NCBI RefSeq assembly: GCF_000143415.4
Contig: NW_003314264.1
Span: forward strand, 1,253,624 to 1,317,623
From: Selaginella moellendorffii
Lineage: Eukaryota; Streptophyta; Lycopodiopsida; Selaginellales; Selaginellaceae
Direction: 5' to 3'
Length of the DNA: 64,000 nucleotides
Part shown: in pieces, positions 21,528 through 35,684 of the stretch
How the letters are laid out: each line of letters opens with the position of its first letter
Position numbering within the stretch: position 1 is the first letter of the stretch
Notes under the pieces: model-generated
What the model was told of the DNA's origin: nothing
Database searches by the model: none
Seen by the model: the letters and a program-made list of their open reading frames with translations, nothing else
Made by a program: the position numbers and the translations under genes

Positions 21528-24500
21528 ATGGATGCCTCTTCATCTAGAAAGCGTGGGCGAGAGCCGGATGAAGAGGAGGAGAGAAAGCGACTTAAAAGAG
21601 GTGAGATTGCTCATATGAGCTTTCATCTGGAGTCGGCGCTTGCGGAAATTGCAGACCTTGAATGTAAATTGTGGGAAGCCGGGGAGGATGCCGAACTAAA
21701 GGAGCAGATAGCCTCAGAGAAAGTGCGGGCGAGTCAACTCCAGGAGGATATGTCGAAACTGGAACGCGAGCTCTCTGAAATCCTCCAGCCGCCACCTGAA
21801 TACTGGAAAAGAGTGGAGGGTATTGCCGAATCAGCATTTGCGCAGGAGTACCAAAGAGTTGGGGGATTAGACAACGTGGAGTCGTTGCGTGAGAAGCTGG
21901 AAGAAACAGGAGAGGACTGGAAGACGAAGAAAACCATGATAGCACCTGTTGTCACGTTAGTTCAGTCGAGTGGCTGGGGAAAGTCGAGGACTACCTGCGA
22001 GCTTGCGAATTTAGGTGTGTTCGTCATCTACTGCTCATTCGCCTCATCTGGCACCGCGTACCCTCCAAGGTCTGCCTTTGCGGACTTCTTCTACACAAAC
22101 GCCGTCAAATTGCTCAGCTCGGGTTCTACGCTTTTGTCGCAGAGCAGGTTCATGCTCTTCTGCATTGACTACTTTGTGTCATGCATCGAGGCTCTTCTGC
22201 ATCTGACTTCCGGGGAGGACCCCATGGATGCCAAGAAGTTCTTGAACGATCTCATGGTTGGGAAGAACTTTTGGGACGTGGTACAGGCGAAGATGGAGAT
22301 AGGAAACAAAGCCCGGGAGGAGTTTGCTAATCGCCTTGACGTCGACCTGAAAGAGAAGCCTGGCGAGAAAAGCAATATGTGGGGCATCTGGGAAAGTAAG
22401 GTGTTTAAGAAGTACAACACGCTTGAAGGTCTACTGTCGAATGTTCCAGCTCCTGCCAAAGGAAAACTGAAGGTCCTGTTTGTCATGGACGAAGCCCGAT
22501 GGTTTACTTCGCATGCTGATCCGACAACTGTTGCTGCATTTGTTCCTGCAAGGAGGGCTTCCAGAGTGTTGCCTGAAAATGGAAGTGTGTCGGTGATGTT
22601 CACCGACACAGACGGGAGGCTAAACAGTTTTGCGCCGCCCAATAAGGCATCCGGTTTAGGGTTTAGTAGCGATCGAGTGGCTGCGGCGGGAAAGCTAGTT
22701 GCACATCCAGCGTACTGCTTTTTCTTGGCAGACTTGCCATCGGACGAACAAACAGGTGGCCTTCTGCTTGCTCAAGTTGAAGATCTGGGTCGTCTTTGCG
22801 GCTATGGTCGGCCACTGTGGCAAGCATTGGTGAAGGCTTCCGCAAGTGCACGTGACGTGCTGCTTTTGGCTGTAGATAAGCTCCTGGGTGGCACTGGTTC
22901 GTTCGACAAGTGTATGCTTGAAAGAGGAGGTCTATCACATGAGGCTTGTCTGGCTACACTGGGCTGCAGAGTATGCATTGACATCAATCCGCATGCCACA
23001 ATTATCACTGATATGGTTGCAAGTCACCTACTTAGCGTGATGTCCATTTCTGATGACCGGACTCTTGTTTGGACGCATTGGGCTACGGAGCCACTGGTTG
23101 CAGCGGCTGCAGCACAGGTTTTGCGTGCACAAGGGAAGGTTGGGACAGGGTGGAAGGAGTGCTTGGAGGCACTTGTAACTGGGATGAAGCGTGGATGGGT
23201 TGATCGAGGTTACAGGGGCGAGTTGGTTGCACGGGTGCTGCTCCTACTTGCAGTGGATAGTCTAGGCAGAAATTCATGGAAGTGCTTTACTTTTGACGAG
23301 CTTTGCCGTGGCTTAAGTGGGAAGTCGCTGTCCGATCTTATTAGAGAAGGTGAGCAGAATTCAGCATCTCCGACCCCCAAAGCTCCAGATGGTGGAGGAG
23401 AAGTGCAGGTCGAAGTAAACATGCCACCACCTCCGGCCTCGGCTTTGAAGCGTAGGAGAAGGGTTAAAGGAAACAAAAAAATTCCGGGTCAGCCGCAGGT
23501 GGCTTCAGCGTCCCTGTCCAAAGCTCCAGGAGAAAACGCGCAGGTCAAAGTAAAGACGCCGCCACCTGAGGTGAAGTTGCCATCTCCAACGCTGACGGCC
23601 TCGAAAGCTCCAGGTGGAAGTACGCACACTGCTGAAGGTGAAGGGGAAACAAAACAAGCAGGTGGCTCTATAGATGGAAGTGGTAAAGAAGAAATCCACA
23701 GAAACATGGGTGAAGCCAAGTTTTTTTGCTTGCTATTCAGGAAAACCGACTTCCGACTGCAGGAGCTCACCGCAAAAGATTTGCTTGAATTTGGAAAGGC
23801 TGGCGTAGGAATCATTTGCTGTGAAAATGAATGGGGCATAGACATCGTCATCGTTGGGTTCTTTGGTGACACGTTTAGCCTGGAGACGATGACACTCATT
23901 TTGGTGCAGGTGAAACACACAGAGAAACATGATGTTGATTTAGCATGTGCTAAATGCTCTCCGGAGTTTTCTCAGATGTTCAGTAGCAGTGCAGGGCCTC
24001 AAGGTTGGACTGGGTTGAAGGTGCCATATGCCCGTCTGGTTTTGAATGTGGCCCATGTGCCTTCCAGCAGTGTTCGTTACAGAACTAGGAAACTTGTCGC
24101 AGAGGCATTGCTGAAGAAGAAGCCTACAAATCATTCCATGGCAATGGCTCTCCATGATGCTCATCTGGAATGCAAAGGCCTTCAGGAATGGACAAAAGGC
24201 TATGATGGGGATAGATCACACCCGGTATTCAAGTCATGGGAACGGTATTTTGCTTCAGATGATCGTCTCCAACACATTGTGGTTATTGAAGGTACGTTTG
24301 TGCTGTTTCATTTTCAATCACTTGATGTTATCTTTTGCACTCCAGGTTTGGATGCATTCTCATCCAAGGACGAAGTGAAAGACCTGGTCGACATCTCTCT
24401 GGATTCTACTGCAGACATGAGGAAACTAGAACAAGTTCAGAAGACGTATGCACATAGAATGTTCGGATGGGTTAAGAACACAGTAATGCGCAAGTGTTTG

Positions 24501-24605
24501 GAGCCAAAGCTCAGTGTGAAAAAGAGTAAGTAAAATTGAGATTTTTTTTGAGAAATAATCTGAATTTTTTTCTCCATTGCAGAGGTGCAGATGGAATTAT
24601 CTTAG
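21528..24605 (+). CDS. Crinkler-like protein: coiled coil, P-loop NTPase, PD-(D/E)xK nuclease
   Basis: The ATG at 21528 starts a protein of about 985 aa once two small introns are removed: 24292-24345 (54 nt, in frame, joining VVIEG to LDAFSSKDEV) and 24526-24582, which would give a new end at 24605 instead of the unspliced stop at 24533. The N terminus has a bipartite basic signal (RKRGREPDEEEERKRLKRG), suggesting nuclear location, then a coiled coil to about aa 85. A P-loop-like site (QSSGWGKSRT, about aa 146) and acidic Walker B (VLFVMDEARWF, about aa 316) define an NTPase. A proline-rich linker (about aa 620-730) has three imperfect APGG/QVxV/PPP repeats. The C-terminal domain has GIDIVIVG (about aa 770) and ILVQVKH (about aa 793), the D...QxK pattern of restriction-like nucleases. 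This order is known from Crinkler-type effectors. It is single-copy intact here, with a truncated duplicate at 9.1 kb. The biological target is unknown. Confidence 0.8.
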
Positions 24606-25740
24606 GTGGTGAGATTTAAGGACTTTCTAGATTCTAGAATCAAGAGCATAATTATTAAAACTGAAAGATTCCTTTTCTATTTTTTTGCATGTGGTATGTT
24701 GTATTATTCAGGTTTCTTATGGTTTATGTTTAGGCACTAAGTTCCATTAATTTATAATTCGTGTTAGGGCTGTTTATAGTCCTATCATTTCACTGTAATG
24801 TATAAATTTTTTCTTTCTAATTTGTGTATTAAAAGGGTTTTAGTCCGACTTTATTGATTGGTTATGGGAATCATACTATATATTAATTGACATTTGGCAA
24901 GTTTAATTTGCTCCCACTGGGCTCGAAAGTGTTAAAATAATGAAGTTCTTGGAAGAGTTGTATTTCTCAGTTTTTATTCACAAGGGTGTGAATTTATAAG
25001 GAAGTGTGGTGGATTATAAGCAATTAATAAAATAACTTCAATTATAAAGAAAAATGCACTTTTTTTTCAATCGGTTAAGGGTTTTTTGGGATATTTGAAG
25101 TTAAACATCATTAGGTTTGAATAATATTCAACTGAGTGACCTCTCGAAAAGTCCAAATTCAGGAGCTTACATTTGCTATTTTGCTACTCCCTCCCTTGGA
25201 GCTTTGCCAAATTGGAATATTTAGAAATCTATTCTTGAAAATATATTCTCTTTTCCATGATTTGTTAGCATCTAACACATAAGTGTTTTTTGCTCAACTT
25301 TGTTATTTGAATTTCTTCTAATGATTTCTATAACCTAAATTTAGCCATTAGTCTCGAGATATTCTTTTGTTTCCATAGCAAAAGCTCAACTTTGCCAAAT
25401 CTAAAAATTGTTCACCCCTAGTAAATTTTCTTAGCATTTTTTGCTATGGACTTTATGTACGGCCTAATTTAGTAACCCACCCATAAGTCTCTTTCTTAAA
25501 TTTGCAATACCATTGTATTATTACAATTCATTTCTCTTAGCTATCTTTCCCACTTGGTTACTTCGACTAATCCACACTATTACCAATAGTTCAAATTAAC
25601 ATTTTGAACTAAAAACTTTACTTCCTTAACCTCACAAAATTTTATCTTTATTTTAGCCATAAAATCATTTAATAATTTAATTTTTGACATTTTAATAAGT
25701 AATATTAAATCTTTGAGACTTTTAACTTGTTAACCATAAC
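24606..25740. other. AT-rich intergenic region
   Basis: No gene, RNA or repeat recognised between the Crinkler-like gene and the second LysRS copy. Confidence 0.6.
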
Positions 25741-27765
<2,025 letters not shown>

Positions 27766-27844
27766 GCTAAGAGCAAAGCTCTATTGTTTTAGGTGGCATT
27801 ATCTCCGAGGAAGAGGGACAGGGAGAATTTAGGGTTGCCGCGCG

Positions 27845-29746
27845 ATGGATTACATGGTGCGATGGAGCAGCGGAGCTCTTCCACCGGAAGAGGACTCGTC
27901 ACTCAGAGACCCTCTCGCAAATGGCGATCAGTAAGCCCGAGTTCACTCATTCTTTCTCAGCTGAGCTAGGTGATCTCGATGTGGGTGTGCTAGTTTTGTC
28001 GAGGCGGCATTGGAGCCACCGGCGAGAACTCATCGGCAGCGCGCTGATAGAGTGGCTGCGATCCTCTACTGCGTCTTGCTGGTACCTGGAAAATTCCATT
28101 GTTTTTCATGGTTTCTTTGGATGGTTACTTGTAGCGATCTTATTCCAGGCGGGCTTTGCGGGTCTCGTGATCAGCTCTTCGTTTCTGGGATTAGACTATG
28201 CGTACCTTACTCCGATGCTTTGCAGCGCCAATGTTGTGATGTATCTCTTCACAGGTGTGTGTGTGTGTGTATTTGTGCGTTTTTCTTACGCGATATTGTC
28301 GTAATTTTTCGTGCTGTTCGTCATGATTCTTTCTCGTGCTGTTCATCTTGATTCTTTTGATTTTTTTCTATTGCAATATTTCTTTGATTCTTTCGTGTCA
28401 GGCTTGCTCCAGCGCCATTTGGCCGCTCAAGTGAAGAAGGAACGTCGGCAGGTACTTGTTCAAGGCAAACTTGTCGCCTGTCAAACTGTTGGTAAATTTT
28501 TATTGAAGGGGTTTCTCGATTTCAGTGAAAGACTGGAGGCTTTGATTCAGCTGCCTTGCATCGTTATAGCGATCGGTAAGTTTTCTTCTTCTTTTTTTCT
28601 TCTTTTTATTGTTTTTATTTTTTTCTTTTTCTTTTTCCTTGGCAGGAAACATGGTTCTTCTTTTGGTGCTGTCTTGGCAGCCGTTCCTGATGAACGCAAG
28701 GATTTCTTCGTTCTTGTTGATCAGGTGGGAGTTATAAGTTCTTAGCTGTGCTTGACACACGCTGCCAGGTTCATTCTACTGATGGAAATTCTTTGGGCTG
28801 CGGCATTGATGGGGTTATACATATGTGAGTACAGTTCCTCCGTGATGTGATACTTGCAGTTGACCTTCTTTCTTTTCTCCAGGGGCTGTTCGAACCCACC
28901 ACATTTCAGACATTCAACCAGATGCAATGCACTTGCTCTATTCCGCTCTTCAGTCGCCTACCCCACTGGGTGATTTGAGGTTCTTTATCTGGTTTGCGAA
29001 GCGTGTTCACTTAGTTTTGTATGTGATGTTCCAGGTACATTGATGGTGGAAGCTTAACCGATCAGCAGGCAACGCTCCTGCGTTATCAGCAAGAAAACCT
29101 GTGCTTTTTGAGTGAAGAGGTTTGCACTTCATGTCAGCCGTTGACCGTATCGACATTTTGCCCCGTCCAGGTTCTGCGATTGCAAGAGATGTTGAGTAAA
29201 TATGAATGCTCACAAGAAGATGGCACCACGCCCCAGGTATGATATCTATTTCTCACGTGAACAACTTCATATTGGCTCAGGTCGATGTGGCACATTTGCT
29301 TGGAGCACGTGAGCAAGAACTACGTGCAGTAACAGCTGAGGTACGTGAACGTTTTTCTAACTTATTGTTGGCGACTTTGACGGGTGAAACTGTAGAGAGA
29401 TCAATTGCAAGGTGAGATACGCATGGCGAGAAGTTTTATTGCCGAGAAGGACTCCGATATCCAACGAGTGAAGACTTTGAACGATAAGGTAGATGCGATT
29501 GAACAAACGAAAACTGATCTTGTTGTGCAGTACGTCGAAGAGAACGAAAGGCTCCGGGCTATGCTGGACGAGTGGAGCGCAAGAACAGCAAAGGTAGCTA
29601 GTGATGCTCTTTCCGCTCTGTATTAAAATGGTCTTTTGTGTTTTGTTGCACACCAGCTTGAGCTTGCATTGGAGGCTGAACGCCTGTCTAATGCCGAGTT
29701 GCAAAAGCAGAAGCTAGTGCGGTCTGGTACTTCAGAATCGATGTAA
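27845..29746 (+). CDS. Membrane-anchored coiled-coil protein, unnamed
   Basis: Exon 1 (27845-27930) encodes MDYMVRWSSGALPPEEDSS and is followed by several short exons whose exact borders are unclear. Readable parts are a hydrophobic stretch (IQLPCIVIAIGNMVLLLVLS and ILWAAALMGLYI) consistent with membrane segments, then DLRYIDGGSLTDQQATLLRY, LCFLSEEVLRLQEMLSKYE, REQELRAVTAE, QLQGEIRMARSFIAEKDSDI and YVEENERLRAMLDEWSART, a long coiled coil ending SGTSESM with TAA at 29744. The pattern resembles a plant-wide small membrane protein family with a C-terminal coil, but I cannot name it safely. It starts 80 bases after the LysRS pseudogene. Confidence 0.6.
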
Positions 29747-29975
29747 CTTGTTTTTGTAATTTGTAAATGTCGAAACTTGGATTGCCATGACGAGTGATGG
29801 AGTTTTATAGAGTAATAACGGCTCGAGCAACCGCGAGGTAAGGATCTGAAATTTAAGTGCTCTTGATTCTCGACTATGGCATAACGCAGGGGCGGGCTTA
29901 ACGTTGTCTTCTCGGTCAGAGTCACGAATACGAACGAGTACAAACCAACCAGTTTTATTTTGTTGGGTTTCAGCT

Positions 29976-31197
29976 ATGGCGACGGTGTGTGTCACTGGCG
30001 CATCGGGCTTCTTGGGATCCTGGCTGGTGAAAAGGCTGCTGGAAGAGGGGTATTATGTCCGAGGCACCGTGAGGGATCCAGGTGAGTTTGAGTTCTCATT
30101 TTAATCGTTTCTATGGACGAACTTTAAGGTTCTATCGCCTTCGTGCAGATGATCCGAACAAAACGTCGCATCTCTGGAAGCTCAGTGGTGCACAGGAGAG
30201 GCTCACGCTCTTCAAAGCAGACCTTCTCTCAGAGGGCGTCTTCGACTCCATTGTTGACGGCTGTGAAGGGGTTTTTCACGCTGCTAGTGCTGTCACCATG
30301 ACTGCCAAAGATCCGCAAGTAAGCACCGCTTCTTCCTTACGTTCTCTGAGAATGCTGTTCTCCTTTTTCAGGCCGAGATTGTTGATCCGGCTGTGCTGGG
30401 AACTTTAAACGTTCTGCGAGCCTGCAAGAAGCCATCGACTGTCAAGCGTGTCGTGTATACGTCGTCGACGTCAGCAGTGCGCTTCGCCGCTTCCTTCCCC
30501 CAGGATGCGTTTCTGGACGAGTCTATTTGGAGCTCCTCGGAGCTGTGCCGCGAGAACAAGGTTGCTAGAAGTGTACTTACATATTAATTATCCATCTCTT
30601 TTTGTAGTTCTGGTACCCGCTATCAAAAACTCTCGCCGAGCAAGCCGCCTGGGAGTTTGCGAAGTCCAACAATCTCGACCTCGTTACAATCATCCCGAGC
30701 TTTATCGTGGGGTACACGCTGCCACCAGTACCGACGGCCAGCGCAGCCGACTCCCTTTCTCTTTTCCAAGGTACGAGCAAAAACGTTTCTTTCGTTCTCA
30801 AGCTCGATCCAGGTAACGACAAACGCTTCGAGAACTTCAAGTTCATGGGCTACGTGCACTTGGACGACGTTGCCACCGCTCACATCCGCGCTTTCGAAAA
30901 CCCAGCTGCAAACGGACGCTACATCTGCTCGGCAGTGGATGCTACGAACGCGGAGCTCACCGAGTTTCTGGCCGAGAGGTACCCGGACTACAAGATACCA
31001 ACGTAAGCCATGCAAAACTTCTCTTTTTCTTTCCCTTGACTCGTTCTTCCAGATTTCCGGCCTCGAAGAAACCGTACAAAGGCTTGTGCAACGACAAGCT
31101 TGTCAACTTTCTCGGCATGAAGCTCAAGGGACTGGAGGAAATGTTCGATGACGTGGTGGAAGGTTTCAAGCACGGTGGCCACCTCGACCCAAAATAA
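29976..31197 (+). CDS. NAD(P)H-dependent extended SDR reductase, dihydroflavonol/cinnamoyl-CoA reductase-like
   Basis: Six exons (29976-30081, 30149-30318, 30372-30560, 30608-30770, 30813-31002, 31053-31197) give 320 aa with consistent phases. The nucleotide-binding motif [20 protein letters not shown] is at aa 7-26, followed by [20 protein letters not shown] and the catalytic [15 protein letters not shown] (YxxxK). [20 protein letters not shown] is the family's substrate-domain signature. Members reduce ketones or thioesters in flavonoid and lignin precursor pathways, in the cytosol; the exact substrate cannot be read. At 320 aa it matches family length. It is probably functional. Confidence 0.88.
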
Positions 31198-31297
31198 GAG
31201 AAAACGATTTCTCTCGCTCTAACCCTAAAGCTCGGGATTGCTTCTTCCACAGATGACAAGGTGGGAGTCTGGGCCTTCTCTTGGGTAACTAGCAGCG

Positions 31298-32473
31298 ATG
31301 GCGACGATGCCAGAGCCTTTTTGCGTGGGTGATCTTGTGCTGCTGAGTACCGAGGAGATTGATGCCACAATCCAGCCTCCCAAGTTCGTTGGGCCGTATA
31401 AGATCCAGGAGTGCTTGTCCGAGGCAAGTTTTCGGATCCAGGTGCCGGGCTCCATGGGTGTGGAGGGTGTTTTCAGGTTGAGTAGCTTGATCCGGTTTAG
31501 CAGTGGGAGAGGTCCGAGCCGAGAGACGACACCCTCGAGCGGGGTAGTGAATTCGGCTTCTCTCGGTGGTGGAAAGCAGGCGGCTCCAATCCAGGGAACG
31601 AAGAACAAGAAGGAGAAGACGCTGCTTGTCATCGGGGACAATGTAGGAGCCTCTCATTCCATTCCGAGGGACGAACACGAACACTCGAAGCAGGTTTCCT
31701 CGGAGCTTGATCGGCAGGTTTCCGCGGGGACAGTTGAGAGAAGCCAGGATTCGCGGCCAAAAACCAGGAAACTCCGGAAGAAGTACCAGAGCCCAACGCT
31801 TGCGGCTCCAACTCCGGATGCTGCTGCGAGAGACGAAGAAGGAGAAGAAAGACCTCGAGGGATTCAAACAAGCGTAAGCCGCGAGGATGGCAGTGAGCAG
31901 CAAGTTTCGTCCGAGCTGAACGGATCGAGAGCGTCCCAGCGGCGGCTCAAGCGACTGCGAAAGGTCGAGCGAACAGCAGTGTGCCGTGACAACCCGATGC
32001 AGAGCCAAGACAAGATCAAACAAGAAGTTGGCCAAGCGGTAAACCAAGCTCTCAAAGCAGAGGAGGCGCAGTGCTCGACTGATCCGTCCCGGAAAGGAGC
32101 CGAAGAAGAAGGGAAGAGAGGCACTGGCCACAACAGCAGCGGGGCTCCAGCAGATCAAGCGGGAGCCGGAAGAAGCAGCAGAGACGATGCAGGAAAGCAA
32201 AAGATGCTCAAAGAGGAGGAGGAGACGCCCGAGGATGGGACGATGGTGGTCGTGGACGGGGAGCCCGAGTGGGAGGTGGAGTCGATCCTGGAGGATCGAC
32301 TTGCGTGTGATGGGCGGAGGGGTCGTGAGTATCTGGTGAAGTGGAAGGGATACAGTGTGCAGGAATCGACATGGGAGCCTCGCGCAAATCTCACTCACGT
32401 CAGCCGGCTGCTCAAGGAGTTCATCAACAGGAAGAAGAAGAAGAGTGCCGGCAGCGCTGTGAGAGATTCTTAG
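31298..32473 (+). CDS. Integrase-tail (GPY/F) plus chromodomain protein, candidate domesticated retrotransposon gene
   Basis: A single uninterrupted 391-codon exon. Residues 1-75 (FCVGDLVLLSTEEIDA, PPKFVGPYKIQECLSEASFR, VFRLSSLIRF) match the SH3-like GPY/F module at the end of chromovirus integrases. Residues 76-315 are a charged, low-complexity linker. Residues about 321-380 (EWEVESILEDRLACDGRRG, EYLVKWKGYSVQESTWEPRA) form a chromodomain with conserved aromatic positions, followed by a basic KKKK tail. There is no integrase catalytic core, LTR or PBS nearby: the SDR gene ends 100 bases upstream. A clean frame of this length, isolated from any element, suggests a captured gene that may bind methylated histone H3. 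An equally long antisense frame exists but has no recognisable domain. Confidence 0.78.
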   Translation: MATMPEPFCVGDLVLLSTEEIDATIQPPKFVGPYKIQECLSEASFRIQVPGSMGVEGVFRLSSLIRFSSGRGPSRETTPSSGVVNSASLGGGKQAAPIQGTKNKKEKTLLVIGDNVGASHSIPRDEHEHSKQVSSELDRQVSAGTVERSQDSRPKTRKLRKKYQSPTLAAPTPDAAARDEEGEERPRGIQTSVSREDGSEQQVSSELNGSRASQRRLKRLRKVERTAVCRDNPMQSQDKIKQEVGQAVNQALKAEEAQCSTDPSRKGAEEEGKRGTGHNSSGAPADQAGAGRSSRDDAGKQKMLKEEEETPEDGTMVVVDGEPEWEVESILEDRLACDGRRGREYLVKWKGYSVQESTWEPRANLTHVSRLLKEFINRKKKKSAGSAVRDS

Positions 32474-32839
32474 ATCCCCCTGTTGCTTTTCTGACTTGGA
32501 AACAAGCCAAACAAAAGCAGCAACTGCACATTTGTTTCTTTTTTCTTTTATTCTCATGCACATCGACATTAGTTCCGCCATTCGCAACTGTAATTGCTTG
32601 ACATAATTGCTTGATAAGCTGTTAAGTGCTGATAAACTGTAAGCACACCAACCTTAAGATGTAACTACAGAAGAATGTGAAGAGCGTTGATGGCTGGTCA
32701 TTGAGAAAGACAGTGTACGAGAAATCTAAAACCTGCGGACCGAAAGAGAGAATTGGTGATCGCGATCTAAACCTTAAACCCTAAACCTTGGAAGTTTCTT
32801 CTCCTTAGACTATAATATAAAAGGACTTGGAAACCTACT
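32474..32839. promoter_or_regulatory. Intergenic region with telo-box-like motif upstream of exportin-2
   Basis: AAACCTTAAACCCTAAACC near 32768-32786 contains the AAACCCTAA telo-box often found upstream of translation and cell-growth genes in plants. An ATAATATAAAAG TATA-like block lies at about 32811. No gene is seen. Confidence 0.5.
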
Positions 32840-35684
32840 ATGAAACCTTTACGAACGATGGTGGCTCTCTCTCAGGCATTCGTGCGCATCTCCTCTCCAT
32901 CTCTTGGGCCCGATCTAGAGGCAGAGTTCTACATCAGCAACGCGTCGAATCATCCCGGCTATGGCATCGCCCTCCTCCAGCTTCTGGGCGAGGCAACAGC
33001 GATCACGCAGGACGATACGTACTGCCAAGCATTGGCTTCCAGTTTCAAGAACCATGTCAAGACTCGATGGAATCCTAGCGACGAGATCACGCTGGGGATC
33101 CAAGATAGTGAGAAGGAGCAGATCAAGAGCTTGGTGGTGAGGTTGATGCTGGCCTCACCGCCGAGAATCCAGAGCTTCCTACGTCAAGCTGTGGCAATTA
33201 TCAGTAGCTATGATTTCCCAAACAACTGGAAAGGGTTGCTGCCGGAACTCGTCATGAGGTTGTCATCATCCACAAGCTATGCTTCCATCCACGTGATCTT
33301 GCGGGCTGTCAACTCTATCTTCCAGAAGTTTGGGCATGGGTCCAAGAGCCCGGAGCTGTATTCGGATCTCAAGTACTGCTTGGATGGATTCGCAGCGCCG
33401 CTGCTGGAAGTTTTCACGAAGATCGGGGCTGTGATAAAGGCTACTACACCTGTGGATGCAGCTACTCTCGAGACGCTGCTTGAGTGCCAGAAACAGTGCT
33501 GCCGGATCTTCTACTCGCTCAACTCGCAAGAGCTTCCAGAGTTTTTCGAGGACCACATCAAGGAATGGATGGGCGAGTTTGAGTACTATCTCTCGTATGA
33601 AAATCCAGCTCTCACATCATGCGAGACTGGCATCATGGATCAAGTCAAGACGGCCGTGTGTGAGAACATCAACCTCTACATGGAGAAGAACGAGGAGGAG
33701 TTTCGAGACTTCCTTCCGACGTTTGCAACAAGTGTCGGGAGCTTACTGATGTCCACGTCTTTGCAACCAGCACAAGACCAACTGGCTATGGCCGCCGTGA
33801 AGTTTTTGACAACGGTGAGCAAGAGCGTGCATCATGGGCTCTTCAGCGGGGCTGATACTCTGAGACAGATCTGCGAACGCATTGTCATCCCAAATGTTCG
33901 AAGTAAGTTTTTTTTAATCCTTCCATCTTTACGTAGGAATCTTTTCTTATGAATCACTCTCTTCTTGTGCAGTTCGCGAGGAAGACGAGGAGCTCTTTAG
34001 AGACAATCCTTGGGAATACATCCAAAGAGATATCGAGGGGAGCGACATGGACACAAGAAGACGTGTGTCTTCCGAGCTCATCAAAGGGCTCATGCTACAC
34101 TACAGGGAGCCAGTTAAAAGTTTAATGGCCGAGTTGCTGCAACGCTTGTGTAGTGTAAGCTCGGGCTCGAAAGACAAGGACACGGCTATCTACTTGATCG
34201 TTGCCTTGGCACAGAGGCAGTCGAGCTTCACAGTTGGAGCTACCACCGATCTCGTCAACGTGGAGCAGTTCCTTGCGTCGCAGATCATCCCGGCACTCCA
34301 AGAAAACGAGCTCCTCCTCCAGGCCAGTGCGCTCAAGTTCGTCACAAGCTTTAGAAGTGCCGCCTCCAAAGCTGTGGCGCTGGGACTGATGCCGCAGATC
34401 ATCAAGCTCTTGCTCAGTGACTCCGTGGTCGTTTGCTCGTATGCCGCATGGTGCGTGGACAGGTTGCTGCTGGTGAGAGACGGAGGAGCGCCACGCTTCT
34501 CCTCGGCGGACTTGGCTCCCTTCCAGGACCAGCTCCTGGCAAACTCGCTCAGTGGATTGCAGCGTCTGGGCTCGCAGGACAATCCTTACGTGATGAAGTG
34601 CATCATGAGAGTTCTATCCTTGGTGGAAGATCAAGCAGGCATGCGCCACCTGGATGGACTGATGGAGATCGTCATCCGAGCTCGAGACAACCCGGCCAAT
34701 CCAGCGTTCAACCATTATGTCTTCGAGTCGGTGTCCGTGCTCGTGAGAAAGGCCTGCCACCACCGCGATCTAGACGTCGTTATGGCCTTTGAGGGGCGGC
34801 TCTTCCCGGTGTTCCAATCCATCCTCCAAAACAACGTCGTGGAGTTCCAGCCATACGTCTTCCAGGTACTTGCGCAGCTGGTTGAGTCAAGAGCCCAGCC
34901 CATCCCCGGAGTGTATCTCCAGCTCTTCCCGATGCTTCTCGCCCAGCTCTCGCAGCAGTCGTCGGGGAGCACCCCTGCCATGATCCGGCTCCTCGAGGCC
35001 TTCTTGCTCAAGGCACCGCGGGAGATAGCACAGGCAAACCAGCTCCAGGAAGTTTGCAACCTTGTCCATGCACTGGTGTCGCGGAGGAGCACTGAGGACT
35101 ATGCCTTCTACATCGCCAATGCGGTGGTGGAGAGCCTCGGGCAGGAGCAGCTGATACAGGCAATTGATCGGAGCCTTTGGACGTCCTTCTTCTCCCGAGC
35201 CATGGGAGGCCAGCGCACTGTCAAGTTCCTCAAGCTCCTGACGCTCTTCATGGCGCTCTTCACCGTCAAGCACGGTCCCGGAGCGCTGGTTGACTCCATC
35301 AACAGGTTGCAGCCGGGGCTCTCCATCAACGTGCTCGAGCAGCTGTGGATCCCGGCTTTGAGCTACATCTCGGGGAGAATCGAGACTAAGCTCTGTGCTG
35401 TGGCGTCGGCGAGGCTTTTGTGCGAGTCGCAAGTGCTTGTGGGCGACCAGATCTTGTGGAGGAAGCTACTGGATGGCGTAGAGACGCTGCTGGAGAGGCC
35501 TGATGAGGAACAAGGACAGGTAGAGGAGGACGTTCCAGAGATGGATATAATGAGTGGCTACTGCGGTGGAGGCTATGCGCAGCTCCACAATTCCGGGAGG
35601 AAGGAAGAGGATCCTCTTAAAGAGATCAAAGACGCTAGAGAATACGTTCGTGCCTCGCTCCAAATGAAGTATCCGGGCCTTTGA
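32840..35684 (+). CDS. CAS: Exportin-2 (CAS/CSE1), importin-alpha re-exporter
   Basis: Two exons, 32840-33902 and 33973-35684, joined in phase at NVR-IREEDEELFRDNP, give 924 aa; the family is about 960-980. The N terminus has the importin-beta-type repeat (LSQAFVRISSPSLGPDLEAE, NHPGYGIALLQLLGEATAIT) and the fragment CQALASSFKNHVKTRWNPSD. YDFPNNWKGLLPELVMRL, DNPWEYIQRDIEGSD, YAAWCVDRLLLVRD and the C-terminal LTLFMALFTVKHGPGALVD all belong to this family of HEAT-repeat carriers. It exports importin-alpha with Ran-GTP through the nuclear pore. The first ATG (MKPLRTMVALSQAF) is chosen because the next in-frame ATG, six codons on, would also retain the domain. The divergent N terminus and a single intron are unusual for a plant exportin-2. 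Confidence 0.88.

Noticed and set aside
31289-32587. 432-codon antisense frame over the chromodomain gene
   Set aside because: No recognisable domain; the plus strand encodes clear GPY/F and chromodomain motifs, so this is a shadow of GC-rich codon use.
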